DNA of 64,000 nt from Prorocentrum cordatum (lineage: Eukaryota; Sar; Dinophyceae; Prorocentrales; Prorocentraceae), in assembly GCA_963575745.1 (NCBI GenBank), contig CAUYUJ010008047.1, forward strand, positions 368,139 through 432,138, in the 5' to 3' direction. The notes beneath the pieces were generated by a model. It had not been told where the DNA came from, searched no databases, and worked only from the letters and a program-made list of their open reading frames with translations. The position numbers and the translations under genes were made by a program. How positions within the stretch are numbered: position 1 is the stretch's first letter; every line of letters begins with the position of its first letter. Of this stretch, positions 1-12,665 are shown piece after piece.

Positions 1-1085
1 ATAACTGGGAGTCGATAGATCCCCGAACGTCTCATGCACTACTGCTGCCTGCCTCTCGCGCGCGAGCTCCCGAGCTGCTGCACCGCGGGCCCGCTGGCTC
101 TGGGCCCCGGGGCGGGCCGGGCCCTGGGTCGAGGTTCTCGGGGCAGTTGGCTGCTGCGACGAGCCCGTGGCGCTGCCGCTGGCGCCCCGAACTGCGAAGA
201 CGAAGGGGCGCTCCACAGCGTGGCCTCCAGGGGGGCGCAAGGGCCGCCGAAGCCTGAGCGGTGCGCGGCACGCTCGAGTGGCTGGCGACGATGCAATCCA
301 ACGTGGCCCCTTTCCCTGAGGCGCACGCGTGCCCCGCGTCAGGCGCGAATATGACCCCCCCCCACCATTTCCGCGAAACCGTTCCGAATGGGCACCTGCG
401 GCTCAGCTTCGAAATCGCCAATGCTAAACCAGGGAAGTCGAACCTTTGAAACGAGAGCTCCAAGTCCAGCGAATCGAAGAAAGATTCGTCCGCCCGCCCC
501 GTCGGAGCTGAGCCCGTAGAAAGCGACGGCGACGACCGAGTAGATGCCACGGAGAACCCATCGTAGGCGCTGGCACCTGGGGCATGGAGGTCGTGAGTGA
601 CCGCGTCGGAGGGGCTGGGCCGTCGTTGAGCTTGGAGGCGCTGGCGACGCAAAGTCCACTTCGCACCCTCTTTGGCCTTGTCCTTACTGGCGCTCGTCTT
701 CTCCTTCCCCGACGGTCGTGCTGAATTGTCGATCAGCTTGGGTCGGCCATTCTGCGCCTGCTGTCTCCTATGCATGCTGTCAGGGCCTGGCCCGGAGTGA
801 GTCTCACCTGAACAGAAGCAATGCAACGGGGCGCGCGCTGGCCCTGTGATATAATCGCACCCCCCGCTTTGCCAAACAACAGGAATGAGACTGAGGCAAG
901 CTTGCACCCTGAAACACCTTCAAACGAAACTGCTGTGCACCACGAGCGCTCGTATAAGATAAGGTAGTATGAGCTGAAGAGGTCGATTGCGATGAGGTAG
1001 CGCTCCCACCATCAACTCCCCATGGGCCCGAGGGGGTCGCGTCGCCCACCGCGGCGGCACCGCCCGCGGGAACGCACCCTGTGAC
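1..1085. other. No recognisable gene
   Basis: There are open frames on both strands (for example minus 32-907), but their compositions are GC-driven and overlap each other, and I see no domain or motif. It could contain decayed sequence following the ORF1 relic. Confidence 0.4.
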
Positions 1086-2110
1086 TCAGCTCGGCGCGGG
1101 CGTGGCGACCGCCTGCTTTGCCGCCTGCGCCGTGGCCTTTTTGGGTGCTGTGATCTTCGCCGCCGCCGTCTCGATCCGCATCCCTTGATCGGCCTTCTGG
1201 GCGTCGTTGTGGCCGCCGCTGGAGGCTGCCGCGCCGCCCTCGTTGGACGCGCTGCTGCCGGAGCGCCCGCCACTGCCGCCCACGCTGTCAGGCGGGGCCG
1301 CTTCGACGGGCTGGCTGCCGACAGTGTCGCCATCAGCGCCGCGCCTCTTCGCGGCCATGTATTTTTCGATCAACGTCTGTAGCTCCGTGGCTCTCGTGAG
1401 CCGCGTGGCGACCTCTGTGTTCTTGGTCGTGACCTGCGTCCAGGCGTCCTTCAATTCGGACTCGAGCTTCCTCAAAAACTGCCCTCTCCGACTCTTCGGC
1501 CTCAAAGTTGTCTGAATTCGCGAAGGACTCGTCCCACGTTATCTCGAAAAGTGTGTCTCTGGCCCCGCTCTCCTTAGCCGCATGCTCCGACGGGATGACG
1601 CCGACCTTGGAGGCGAGCGCGTGCGTCGCGAGCTGCTTGGACTCGATTGCTGCGGCCACTACGAGAGCACACGTGCGTTCCTTTCCTTCAGCCCGTGCTA
1701 ACCTCCCGCGGCACCTCTCGAGGGTTGCGAAGGCCTGGTCGTGATTCGTCTGCGCGTCCTTGACAGCGCCATTCGGCTTTGCGGGCCGTCTCCTCGGGTG
1801 AAGGGGGCGTCCACCTGGGCAGCCTGTAGACGAAGGAGCCCGACCTGCCCGAGCATCGCCGTCTTCAAGGTCTGATCGGTGGTGATGGCGAGAGCAGCTT
1901 CCAACGTGGTATTGTGCGAACTCAAGGCCAGCAGTCCTACGAGTTGTCCGCCACCAGCGCTGCTCCCCTGAACTTTGGACTGACTCTTATCCTTATCCTG
2001 ACCGTTGCGGTCCTGATTGAGTTTGACCAAGCGTCCGCACTTATGGCATTTTGCGGCCACTCTCGATCAGCACGCTGTTCCACTCGGCTCTTCCGCACCC
2101 TCGGCACGTT
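1086..2110 (-). pseudogene. Decayed LINE ORF1-like gene (zinc finger plus coiled-coil region)
   Basis: Read on the minus strand, the segment opens with a zinc-finger-like motif, W-S-T-C-R-G-C-G followed 14 residues later by C-H-K-C-G (about 2097-2030). The two Cys pairs lie in different frames, so there is a frameshift between them. A polar Gln/Lys/Asp-rich stretch follows, then a helical charged segment (about 1505-1330, with L-E-S-E-L-K-D-A-W and E-L-Q-T-L-I-E-K-Y) and an Ala/Gly/Ser-rich tail ending at a stop at 1086. Another frame change lies near 1500. Zinc finger, coiled coil and Ala-rich tail match the ORF1 proteins at 21842-23059 and 40402-41667. I infer an old ORF1 relic. No ORF2 remnant is recognised downstream (below 1086). 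Confidence 0.45.
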
Positions 2111-2330
2111 GACCAGGCGTATGTTAAAGAGGCTGTCGTCGGGAAAGAAAGGACCTGATTCGCCCCGCTTCGCCACCGAGAAAGGCACGAGGTTGTGCTG
2201 CCTCGGTGCACCCCAAGCGCCAACGCGAAGGCGGGAACCTGACACACGCAAGAGCAAATAGTGTGTGAGGTATGTGTACCCTGTGTACCCTTCCACCTGC
2301 TGGTGCCAGAATTGCTTGAGGGAGGAGTAG

Positions 2331-2485
2331 GGAGGAGGAGGAGGAGGAGGAGGAGGAGGAGGACGAAGAAGAGGAGGAGGACAAGGAAGAGGAAGAAGAG
2401 GAGGAGGTAGGAGGAGGGAGGACAACCGGAGCAGGGAGGCAGGAGGAGGGAGGCAGGAGGCGGAGGAGGGAGAGGGGAGGACAAT
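2331..2485. repeat. (GGA)n-rich microsatellite
   Basis: Imperfect GGA/GAA triplets run through about 150 bases. The Ser/Pro/Leu-rich open frames on the minus strand here are products of the repeat. Confidence 0.9.
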
Positions 2486-2791
2486 CTAGATGCGCTCGCG
2501 TCATATCTGACGTCCTACCCCTCCCTCAGATCTCCTCTCTATTCGCAGAGTCCGATCTCGTAGCATGGCATAGCATTACATGGCATACCATGGTGTTGAA
2601 GATCAACGCGTAGCCTGACATAGTATGGCATGGCGACGCCCCAAAATGGGGGGGGAGCTTCTGCGGCCCAGAAAACCAACGAATCGACACCGAATGTGCA
2701 ATCACTTCCGATGGTTGTTTCGGTGATCATTCTATAGATTTGGAGCCTATTTAGACGGATCGAAAACCATGCCGAGGCATAGCGCTGGAAA

Positions 2792-2945
2792 TAATGACAC
2801 CAACGCTGTAGCGGGAGCACGATTCGGAACGAGCGGAAGCGCAAAAATGAGGCCAACGCTGCAGCGTGAGCATGTTTTGGAACTAGCAGTAGCCCGAAAA
2901 TGAAGCCAGCGCTTCAGCGAGAGCATCATTTCGAACAAAACTAAG
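2792..2945. repeat. Three tandem copies of a ~53-bp unit
   Basis: Units start near 2792, 2846 and 2899. Each begins AATGA-(C/G/A)-(A/G)CCA and continues CGCT-GAGC-TTC/TTT-GGAAC. They are degenerate, and no coding role is seen. Confidence 0.6.
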
Positions 2946-3668
2946 CGAAAACCCGTTTCCTGGGAATCCTGTAAAAAAACCAGGACGCGGAGGGGGGGGC
3001 CGAATATTTCCCGGACGTCACCAGGGGAGAGAGGAGAGTAGTATGCATGTTGTGTACATAATTGTGGAAGGAGAGATGAGGAACGAGGCAGAAAGGAGGC
3101 AGCCGACAGGAGGGAGGCCGCCCCTTTCGCATCGAAGGGCACGCCGCCTCCTGGGCGACTGCCGCGACGTCGCCGACTGCGTGGCCAGGTGCAGCTCCTG
3201 CGGGGGCCGTCCGGGCGGCCGAGCGCACCGCGCCTTCCTGTGACGCACAAGGACATACTGCGCACTGCGTGCCCTCCTCGGGAGTGTGCGTCCGACCCGA
3301 GCATCTCCTGCAGTCAACCAGTATAGTCAGGATGCGCGATAAGGACGCAAGGGCCCTGGACGCCCATTTCGAAGCTTTTCGAGCGGGGCGCGGCCAACGA
3401 AAGTGGCCAAGGATGGGCCGAGGAGGCAAGGATGCAAGGGTACCCTTGGGAGGGTGGCCCATCCTAACTATGCAGGTCGACTGCACAACCATCCCGCAGC
3501 AGCTGATGATCATCGGCCCACCCCGCCACCGTGCCTGGGTTGCGGGTGAGAGGCCTCTTGGACGTTCGTTGGGATCTCGTGGGCGGCCTCTCGGCGACCT
3601 CTCAAGACTTCTGGAGGCAACTTTGACGCCTGCGAGGGGCTGTTTGGTGGCGTCGCCTCCGGCGCAAT
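2946..3668. other. Unassigned non-coding stretch
   Basis: Several overlapping frames are open on both strands (for example minus 2941-3513, plus 3269-3778), but none shows a known motif. The stretch includes a run of eight G (2990s) and otherwise ordinary GC-rich sequence. Confidence 0.4.
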
Positions 3669-3693
3669 CCCTGGCACGCTCCGCGTGCCAGGG
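3669..3693. repeat. Perfect 11-bp inverted repeat
   Basis: CCCTGGCACGC and its exact reverse complement are separated by three bases (TCC). A hairpin could form. No gene starts or ends here, so terminator or mobile-element roles are unproven. Confidence 0.75.
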
Positions 3694-4750
3694 AGAGAGG
3701 TACAGCGCAGGTCCAAGAAATCCGAGCGGACCGTCGAAAGTCTATGATGATGCAGTTTCGACAATAGCCTGCCAATGAGGTTTCCACACAGGCGCGGCGG
3801 AGGTGGCCGTTCGAAGGGATGCCGCCCAAATGTGCTCTCACAGAGCTGCTGCGTCCACGCTTGCAGCTAAAGGCCCATATGGTTGAGAATGGCGCCGATG
3901 TCAGCCTGACAGGCTAGCGTCTGGTCCGACTGACCGAGCACGGGACCCTTCTGGTCAAATTGCGACACGCCTGCCACACCTGGCTTGCACAGCGAGGACG
4001 GCGAAGACAAGAGCTCAGTGGACACGGTGGATATCTTGGGTTGCATGCATTCAGCGAGCGACACGACGGGCAGATAACCTCAAGAAGCTCCACCGCATCG
4101 ACAACTGGGCGACGGTGCACAAGCGAAAAAGTATGGCGCATGTCTTCCAGGGTCGCAAGCCATGACCGCACATGGTGGACGTGGCAAATGCTTCAATGGC
4201 AACCTAACCTCAACCCGCGCAAGCGGGGCCAGAGGCAGCACGGTTGCCAACGCAAGCGTTGGGACGACGAAGTCAACGCTTGCTTACGCCAACGCGGACC
4301 AGACCTCCACCGCCCGCCCGCACATACCCACTCGAAAGGCGAACCAAACGACATCACACGGACGCGAACAGTCGAGGACACCTAACCCATGGACGGCACT
4401 CGAGCATCACTACACCGACCCCGCACCAACACGCACACAGGACCAAGACCATTAACACGAACTCCCACTATCCGCGCAGACATCGGCAACAAAGATGTTT
4501 GCCACCTCCCTCCCTCCATCCTCCCCCGCATCGACACACACGAACATCCCGTGCAGCATGCCGGCATCGACCTCAAGCACCTTCCCCCCCCCGTCCCTCC
4601 CCTCATAGCTTTTTATCAGAGTGAGGGGGCCGAACGGTCACTCATTGTCCCTGGATGCGTGGCTGAATAGGGAATTCGTGGTGAGAATTCTGATTGTTGC
4701 GTTGTTGTTGCAGTTGTTGTTGTAATTGTACTTGTAGCTGTTGTTGTTGT
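3694..4750. other. Unassigned non-coding stretch
   Basis: No recognisable protein or RNA. Toward the right end it becomes C-rich, then carries a short (GTT)n-like tract at 4692-4750. Confidence 0.4.
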
Positions 4751-4756
4751 CGTCAT

Positions 4757-4976
4757 CCCACCCGCGACCCACCCCGCGACCCACCCGCGACCCACCCGGC
4801 GACTCACCCGCGACCCACCCCGCGGCCCACCCGCGACCCACCCGCGACCCACCCGCGACCCACCCCGCGACCCACTCGCGACACACCCCGCGATCCATCC
4901 GCGACTCATCCGCGACCCACCCGCGACCCACCCCGCGACCCACCCGCCACCCACCCGCGACCCACCCCTCGACCCC
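4757..4976. repeat. Short tandem array, ~10-11-bp unit CCACCCGCGAC
   Basis: About twenty copies of a CCACCCGCGAC/CCACCCCGCGAC unit with one-base length variation. A few more copies lie at 5141-5210. The unit slips between 10 and 12 bases, so the Arg/Pro/Thr-rich open frames across it are not evidence of a gene. Confidence 0.9.
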
Positions 4977-5261
4977 TCAAGGGAGGGAAAACCATCCGGA
5001 CCCGACAATCTACGTTTACTAAACGGCCCTGGGCGTTTACTAAACAGCCCTGCCCTGTTCGTTTCATTCCTCGCGTGCGCTTGCAAAACGGCTTCGCTTG
5101 TCGGGGTGATTTTTATGGGGTAGATGTTCTGCCCTCTACACCCGCGACCCACCCGCGACCCAACAGTGACCCACCGGCAACTCATTTGCGACGCACCCGC
5201 GACCTACCCAAATTGGTTTAATGAAAAAATCGGCGCCTGCGGCGGGCTCGTCTTATGATTT

Positions 5262-5705
5262 GTGAAACTTTGGCGCCTGCGGCGGGTTTCTCCAGAGTCT
5301 CGCAAACTGCCGACGTCCCCACCGCCCCCTCACTCTTATCCGCATCTGCAGGGCGCTACGTACACGTGTCTCGCAGCGCGAGCTGTCCAAGCACGCAAGA
5401 TTTCTGAGGCCAAGGCCCTGCCTACCTGGTTGAAGCTAGGCGCGGACGATGTCCGCAGCGTAAACCGACAACCTACCAAATGGTGGCCTGACACGCTTCT
5501 TATCCGGTGCGACGAGTTGAGCACAGGGGCGAATGACTATGACAAGAGGCAGTGCTTGGTAACGTACTTGCTGGACCCTGCCGCGATCGGATTTCCCGAG
5601 GACGCCCCTTCGGAGATCGTTGGGAAGGTGGCGACAGACCACGGCGGTGGCACTTCCTGGGCACCAGAGGGGGTGCGCAGGGGGTTGGGGTGCTCACCAT
5701 CGTAG
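5262..5705 (+). other. Protein-like open segment, unrecognised
   Basis: One plus frame stays open for 147 codons. Between about 5380 and 5640 it has a less repetitive, protein-like composition (for example A-R-K-I-S-E-A-K-A-L-P-T-W-L-K and W-W-P-D-T-L-L-I-R-C-D-E-L). I do not recognise the family and see no splice or promoter evidence. It could be an exon or retroelement remnant, or chance. Confidence 0.15.
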
Positions 5706-6240
5706 GCTCGCAACGCGTGACAGGCGTGGCACTTCCTGAACTCAAGAGGGGCTGCATATCCGCCGTACACTCGCAAAGCGTGGCAGGCGTGGCACCAGGA
5801 AATCAGTGCCGAACGCTTTGCCTGATCACAAGGACGCACGCCCATATCAGCTTCGAACAAAGCATGGTGCAATATGAAATGCCCACGCAGGACCTAAACT
5901 AGGCATGTGGGAGCCATCGGTAGCGCATTTCTTATTCTTTGAGCCCCAACGCAAACCCCAGACCAGAAACTCAAGGACGGAGCCGGGATTAACCAACATC
6001 GAATCGAGAAACAATATTGCAACTGGCGGTGCGTCGGATCGGGCTGCATCGGCACGGAGTCGGAATCAAAGCCTATCGGCCTCGCTTACATCGGGCCGCA
6101 TCGGATTGCCAGAATATATCTGAATCGACTCGGATCGGTCTGGTCAGAATCGATATTGAATCAGATCGGTCGGGTCGAAATGGTGGCAAATGCACGAAAA
6201 GCAACCACGAACACACACTTTGGTAAGTTCGCGTGGATGG
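5706..6240. other. No gene seen; degenerate ATCGGA-rich stretch
   Basis: From about 6020 to 6190 the sequence is a loose mosaic of CATCGG/ATCGGA motifs. The rest is unassigned. Confidence 0.45.
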
Positions 6241-6334
6241 CTTGGATCGGTGCTGGACCTCCTCCATGGCGCGCGGAGTGCGCCAATGGGCGGCGCCGGA
6301 GGAGTCACAAAGGGGGGTCCAGCGCCGATCCAAG
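6241..6334. repeat. 94-bp imperfect palindrome
   Basis: The outer arms, CTTGGATCGGTGCTGGACC at 6241-6259 and the reverse complement of 6316-6334, match at 18 of 19 positions. Inside them lie shorter complementary TCCTCC/GGAGGA blocks. It resembles a small foldback element. No target-site duplication is obvious. Confidence 0.7.
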
Positions 6335-6799
6335 AGATCCCTGGGGACCTCCGAAAGATTATGTAAATGCCTTGATTTGGGGGGCTCGCGTGGTTCGTGG
6401 AGGCACTCTGGGTGACCAGACGATCGGCTACACGCAAGAAGACCCTAAGCACGAGTAACCTTTGTTGCGCAACTCTAGGGGGTCGCGGGGGCCAAATCCA
6501 AGCATGCTGGCCAGTGCCGAGGTGTCCCCAATGTGCCCGCATCAAAATTGAACGCACGCCAGCATGGATTATGGATCCGTGGATCTGGGGTCGCGGGCGC
6601 CAATTCACGGATCGGGGAAAGTACCACCCGAAACATGAAACCAATGCCACCTGATTGGCGACGGAGCGCGCCGATTTCGCATGGAAGCGGGACCCGTCGC
6701 TAACCCTCGCGCCTGAATCCATGTTCGCTTTTCCCTCAGAGAGGTCGCTCCCGCGAAGGGCCGCTCCCAGAGGAAGCTGGAATCGGAGACACATCGCCG
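6335..6799. other. No gene seen
   Basis: Unassigned GC-rich sequence leading into the 89-bp repeat array. Confidence 0.4.
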
Positions 6800-8185
<1,386 letters not shown>

Positions 8186-8639
8186 ATACTAACAACGACG
8201 GCGGTCACAACTGCATATGTTTGGGTCCTTCGCCTGACGATGTTTTTTTTCTCGCAGCCGCGCTGCTATCCCTTCGCCGCCCGTCTGCCCTCTGCGAGGA
8301 TGTGAAAGAGGAAGAGGGAGACAAGAACGACGGCGCATACTATCTATACGGGTACGAAGCAGAAAACAAGAAACATAATAGTAGCGATGCTACACATACT
8401 AGCAATAAGAATAGCACCATGGATACAACGTAACATAATACTAATAACGGGGAGGGGATGGGGGACGGGAGGACGAAAGAGAAGGGACTGGGAGGGGAGA
8501 GAGGGGAGGTCCTCCTGAAAATATGATGAAGTACAACCAACTCGGACGGATTACGATCATGTCGGTCCCAACCCCAACCAACGGGGAGCAAGGACAAACT
8601 CTTCTTCAGCTTGTTAGAGGTTTGTAAAAAGTTTCTTCG
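8186..8639. other. No gene seen
   Basis: Unassigned. Locally A-rich near 8300-8440, then G-rich. Confidence 0.4.
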
Positions 8640-9290
8640 TGGTGTCTGGTGGAGGCTCCTGAGAGGCTCCTTAGAGATTCTTTCGAGGCCCCTTGGAGGC
8701 GAAGCTTCTTGAAGGCTCCTTGGGGGCTCCTTAGAGGCTTCCTTAAAACAATTTCCTTAGAGGCTCTCTGGGATTTTTGGAAGATTGCTGGGGGATCCCT
8801 GCCGGATTCCCGATGGATTTCTCAAAACCTGGGGAGTCCGGAACAATGCATGAAGGATCCCCCAATGAATCTTCAAAGTTTTCTGGGTTACCTCAAGGTT
8901 CCCCAAACAAATGTCTGAAGGAGTCTTGTAGGATTCCTGCGTGATTGCTGATGGATTCCTGCGCGTTTGTTTTGTCGATTCCGAGGGAGTCCTGAGGATT
9001 CCTTTGGTATCCTGTGGGTTCCTGGGGATTCTTGAGAATTCCTCAGAAACAGAACCGAGGGATCCCTGAAGAACTCGTGAACGATTCCTCAGGGAGTCCT
9101 GAGGGCTCCTGCGGTGCTCCTTGGATTCATGTGGATTCCTGTCGGATATCGCGGGCTCCTTACGTTAAGTGTCCTGTGGATTCCTGAGGGATTCCTCTGG
9201 CCTCCTGAGAATTTCTTGCGGAATCCCCATCGGATTCCTGAAGGCGCCTGAGGATGCTGCAGACTTCCTGAGTATCCCTGATGTTTCCTG
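8640..9290. repeat. Degenerate short-period repeat (GGATTCCTG / GAGGCTCCTT motifs)
   Basis: The sequence is a mosaic of GATTCCTG(A/T)GG and GAGGCTCCTTGG motifs, spaced roughly 12-20 bases apart without a fixed period. No gene is seen. Confidence 0.6.
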
Positions 9291-9296
9291 ACATGG

Positions 9297-9640
9297 CCGA
9301 GCGAATTGCCCTGCCCCCCGCCGCCGCCGCCACCGCCGAGTCGTTCGATCCCCGCCTCCAGTTTTGAAGGCGCCAGATCCCCGAGCCCCCGTAGGCGACG
9401 CTTCCCATGGAAGCGGTTCGTGCTTCAGGGGGTTCGGGGGGCCCCCGAACCCGTGGGGAGGGAGAACGTGGCCGAACGATTCAGTTTGCACTCCGCCGCC
9501 GCCGCCGAGCCGCTCGGCCCCCGATTCCTCCCCCGCGGGCGCGGGGTTCACCGGGCCCCCGAGGGCGACGTTTCCAAAAGAAGCGTTTCGCGCCCTCGGG
9601 GCCTCGGGGCCTCGGTGACCCGGTGTGCCCCCGAACCCAT

Positions 9641-9674
<34 letters not shown>

Positions 9675-10110
9675 ACGGCCACTGGGCCCAGCACCGCCGC
9701 CGCCGAACCGTTCGGTCACCGCCTCCTTCCGTGTGGGCGCGGGCTCCCCCAGACACCCGAGGGCGACCCGTCCGATGGAAGCGTTTCGCCCCCGCGGGGG
9801 TTCGGGGGGAGCGAACCAAAGTGGAGGGAGGGGGACTCTTCCAATGGAGGCGTCTCGTGCCCTCGAGGGCTCTGGGGGCCCCCGAACCCAGGGGGGGGGA
9901 GAGCGTGGCCGAACAATTCACTTTGCCTCTGCCACCGTCGCGTCGTTCGGCCCCCGCCTCTTTTTTTTTGAGGGCGCGGGAGTTCCCTTGGCTCCGAGGG
10001 CGAAGCTTCCAATGGTAGCGTCTCCTACCCGCGGGGGTCCAGGAGACACCCGAACCCACGGGTAGGGAGAGCGCGGCCGAACGAGTCGCCCTGCCCCCCG
10101 CCGCCGCCGC
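9297..10110. repeat. ~170-230-bp tandem repeat, about 4.5 units
   Basis: A landmark GTGGCCGAACGATTC (variants) recurs near 9294, 9470, 9700, 9908 and 10074. It is followed by a CCGCCGCCGCC tract and a TCGTTCGGCCCCCGCCTC-like block, then GAGGGCGACG-TTCC-AATGGAAGCG. Units vary in length. A pure run of 32 G sits at 9641-9672 inside one unit. Frames across it are GC-driven. Confidence 0.75.
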
Positions 10111-10244
10111 CAGGTCGTTTTTCAGCCCTGCTCGGCTAGACGCTGTCGGGAGGTATCCTCGGCCATGCTCAGCTATCTTGACCGAACCCGAAACTGCTTT
10201 GAGCCACGCTAGACCTCCTAGGACCGGCTTGGGGGCAGGAGGGA

Positions 10245-10445
10245 GAGGGCGAGGAGGAGGAGGAGGAGGAGGAGGAGGAGGGAGGAGAAGAGGAGGAGGC
10301 GGATAAGGAGGAAAACGAAGAGGAGCAAAACGAGGGGGGAGGAGGAGGAGGAGGAGGAGGAATAAGAGAGAAGCAGAGGGGAAATGAGGAGGAGAACGAG
10401 GTATGCGGCACGAGGAAGCTGAGGATGAGGAGGAAGAAGAGGAGG
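10245..10445. repeat. (GGA)n microsatellite
   Basis: Long imperfect GGA/GAA triplet tract. Confidence 0.9.
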
Positions 10446-10964
10446 AACACGATTAGGGAAGAGGTAGGAATGGAAGAGGGAAATCACGGCCGAGGACAAC
10501 GAGGATCATAAGTCGGGCTTTCGAAATGCGTTGTTGTGGGAGGCGTTTGTGGGAATGTGTTGTGAATATATGCTGTTTTTGTGTTGGATGAACGTTGTTG
10601 TTTTTGTGTGATGTGTGTCGTTGTGAGTTGCTGCTGCACAACACAATTCCCAGATCCCAGCAAGTAAACTGGTACCAATTCCAAACGGGGCATCCATGTT
10701 GACTCCCCGGATAAATGTGCACTGTTAAGACGTTCGTTTGATGTCTGGATCGTCCTAAAATGCTGCGCAAAAGGAAGCCGATTGTAGGCCTGTAATTGGT
10801 ACCAGTTGGTTTTGTGACTGGTTGAGAAGTGTCCCAGTCGCTTGTAATTGGTCCCAGTCGGTTGGGATTGGTCCGACATGCGGATCCTCCTCCCCCTCCC
10901 CTCCTCGTCGTTGATGGCGACTAGTGACTACTTCAAGAACGGCCCACGGACGCCACAGCTGGCC
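10446..10964. other. No gene seen
   Basis: AT-richer than its surroundings, with short repeats of TTGGTACCAGT/TTGGTCCCAGT between 10660 and 10880. No coding or RNA feature is recognised. Confidence 0.4.
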
Positions 10965-10965
10965 A

Positions 10966-11098
10966 CCGGCGCAGGAAGGTCAAGAGGCATTTTCCAAGCG
11001 AGTACAAGGAACACCAGGACAGTGCACGGGGGAAAAACACTAACTGCCACCAGCTGTGCTGCATGCTGAACATCAGCCACCGCGTTTGCCGCGGTAGG
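10966..11098. repeat. Dispersed ~130-bp repeat, uninterrupted copy
   Basis: The left half (GCGCAGGAAGGTCAAGAGGC to about 11020) matches 14086-14140. The right half (GGGGGAAAAACACTAACTGCC to GCCGCGGT, about 11020-11098) matches 15262-15340. Here the halves are contiguous; at the other locus about 1.1 kb separates them. Confidence 0.7.
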
Positions 11099-11429
11099 AC
11101 CGGGGCGGCCCTCTGCAAGCCTCGCTGTTCATTCCTTCCCTGCTCCTTCTCCTTTTTATGTTTGTTCCCAGTCGGTGCTCCTCCTCGTCCCTGTCCTCTC
11201 TCTCTTCGTCCTCTTTTTCCATCCGCCCTCCTCTTCATGATTATCTTTACCCCGTATTGGTATAGACACGTCCTCTGCCACAATACCGGCCGATAGCAAT
11301 TGGACCCGGGGAAATCCGATCCTTCTTATCAGACAAATCAATACAAGCCGTTGTTTCCGTTGCAACATGGACGCTGTCTCGTTCAGGTTGCAAAGCGCGC
11401 TGCAATAATGGGACGGCCCGCGCAAAAGG

Positions 11430-12665
11430 CCGGAACAGCGCTCTCGCCACAGCGCAACGCTGGCTTTTTCTTGAGAGTGGAGCTTCTGCTTGAACGCGGC
11501 GCACAATTTTCGCACGCGCCTTCGTCGAGACGCGAGCGAACAAAATGTTGCTGTCGCCTTGGCGCCGCGCAAATTTCGAGCGAAAATGGCGTTCCTGCCT
11601 CGACACGGCGCATATCTATCGCTCGCCAACGTCGGGGAGCCCCCGCGCAACTGGGCGACTTGTCGCCTTTGCTCAAATTCCGTGCGCATTTTGCTCAGAA
11701 GCGGCGTTCAAGCGTGGGCGCGGCGCATGGCTCGCTCGCCCAATCGCATGACAGCGACACCGACTGCGAGGCCGCGCAAGAGTGCGACAAAATGCTAACA
11801 TTGCTTTACGACCCGCGTATCTTGTGAGTGAAAACGGATGTGCTGTGCCAGCGCAGCGCATGCTTTGTCTTCGCCGCGCCCATCAGAAATTTTGCCGCTC
11901 CCGCACCGGCGCGCCGCCCGCATAGCTATTTCTCCGGCAGGTCGTCGGAAACAGGCCCGCGCGAGAGCGCGAGCGCTTTCCGTGTGCGAAGTGGGAGCGC
12001 GTTCCAGCCCCAATATCAAGCTGTGCCACACTTGAGCCCTCTGTTATGGGAGGGAGGTTGGGAGTAGGCGGGGCCCTCCGATTCGATCAACCTGGCTAAC
12101 TTGAGCCCTTACTATATATCATATATCCCCACGTCGCAAAATGCGTGGCAACAAAGGGACGGGGCGCGCGGGACGAAGCGCCGCTCTCACTTCGACGCCG
12201 CGCTCACTTCTCTGGAGCATAGACTTTCCGCTTGGGCGCAGCGCGCATTATTCGCACGCCAGTTCGTCGACGCGCGAGCGGGCGAAAGTGCCGTTCTCGC
12301 CTCGGCGCCGCGCAAAGATCGCCTGAAGCTGGCGATCCCCCCTCGACGCGGCGCATGCTCGTCACTCCCCGCGTTTTGGGGTCTCACGCGAGCGGGCGAC
12401 TTGTCGCCCTCACCCAAGGTCCCGTGCACTCTTCGCTTGGAAGCGGCTTTCGCGCGAGGGGGCGGCGCACGCCGAAGCGCATTCTGGCGGCAGCGGCAGC
12501 GGGGCCGCGCGAGAGCGGGCGATCTGCTGTCCTCGCGCTGGCGCCGCGCAGTTTGACGCGCTGCAATCCCGATATCATGTTGTGCCATAGGAGGGGGGGT
12601 GGGAATGGGCGGGGCCCCCTGGCTCGCTCGACTCGGCTGACTTGACTCCTTACTATATACTCCCG
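11430..12665. repeat. Two diverged tandem copies of a ~740-bp unit
   Basis: The first copy (from about 11430) and the second (from about 12175) align at an offset of about 742 bases. Examples are CGCACGC at 11511 and 12253, and GGGCGACTTGTCGCC at 11653 and 12394. Both end with GGGCGGGGCCC then a CTTACTATATA block (about 12071-12120 and 12606-12660). The second copy is shorter. GC-rich frames on both strands are open, but I see no recognisable protein. Confidence 0.65.

Noticed and set aside
12029-12110. Two CTTGAGCCC sequences resembling the 3' end of a minus-strand spliced leader
   Set aside because: Only eight bases (CTTGAGCC) agree with the leader complement, and the rest does not continue into the leader.
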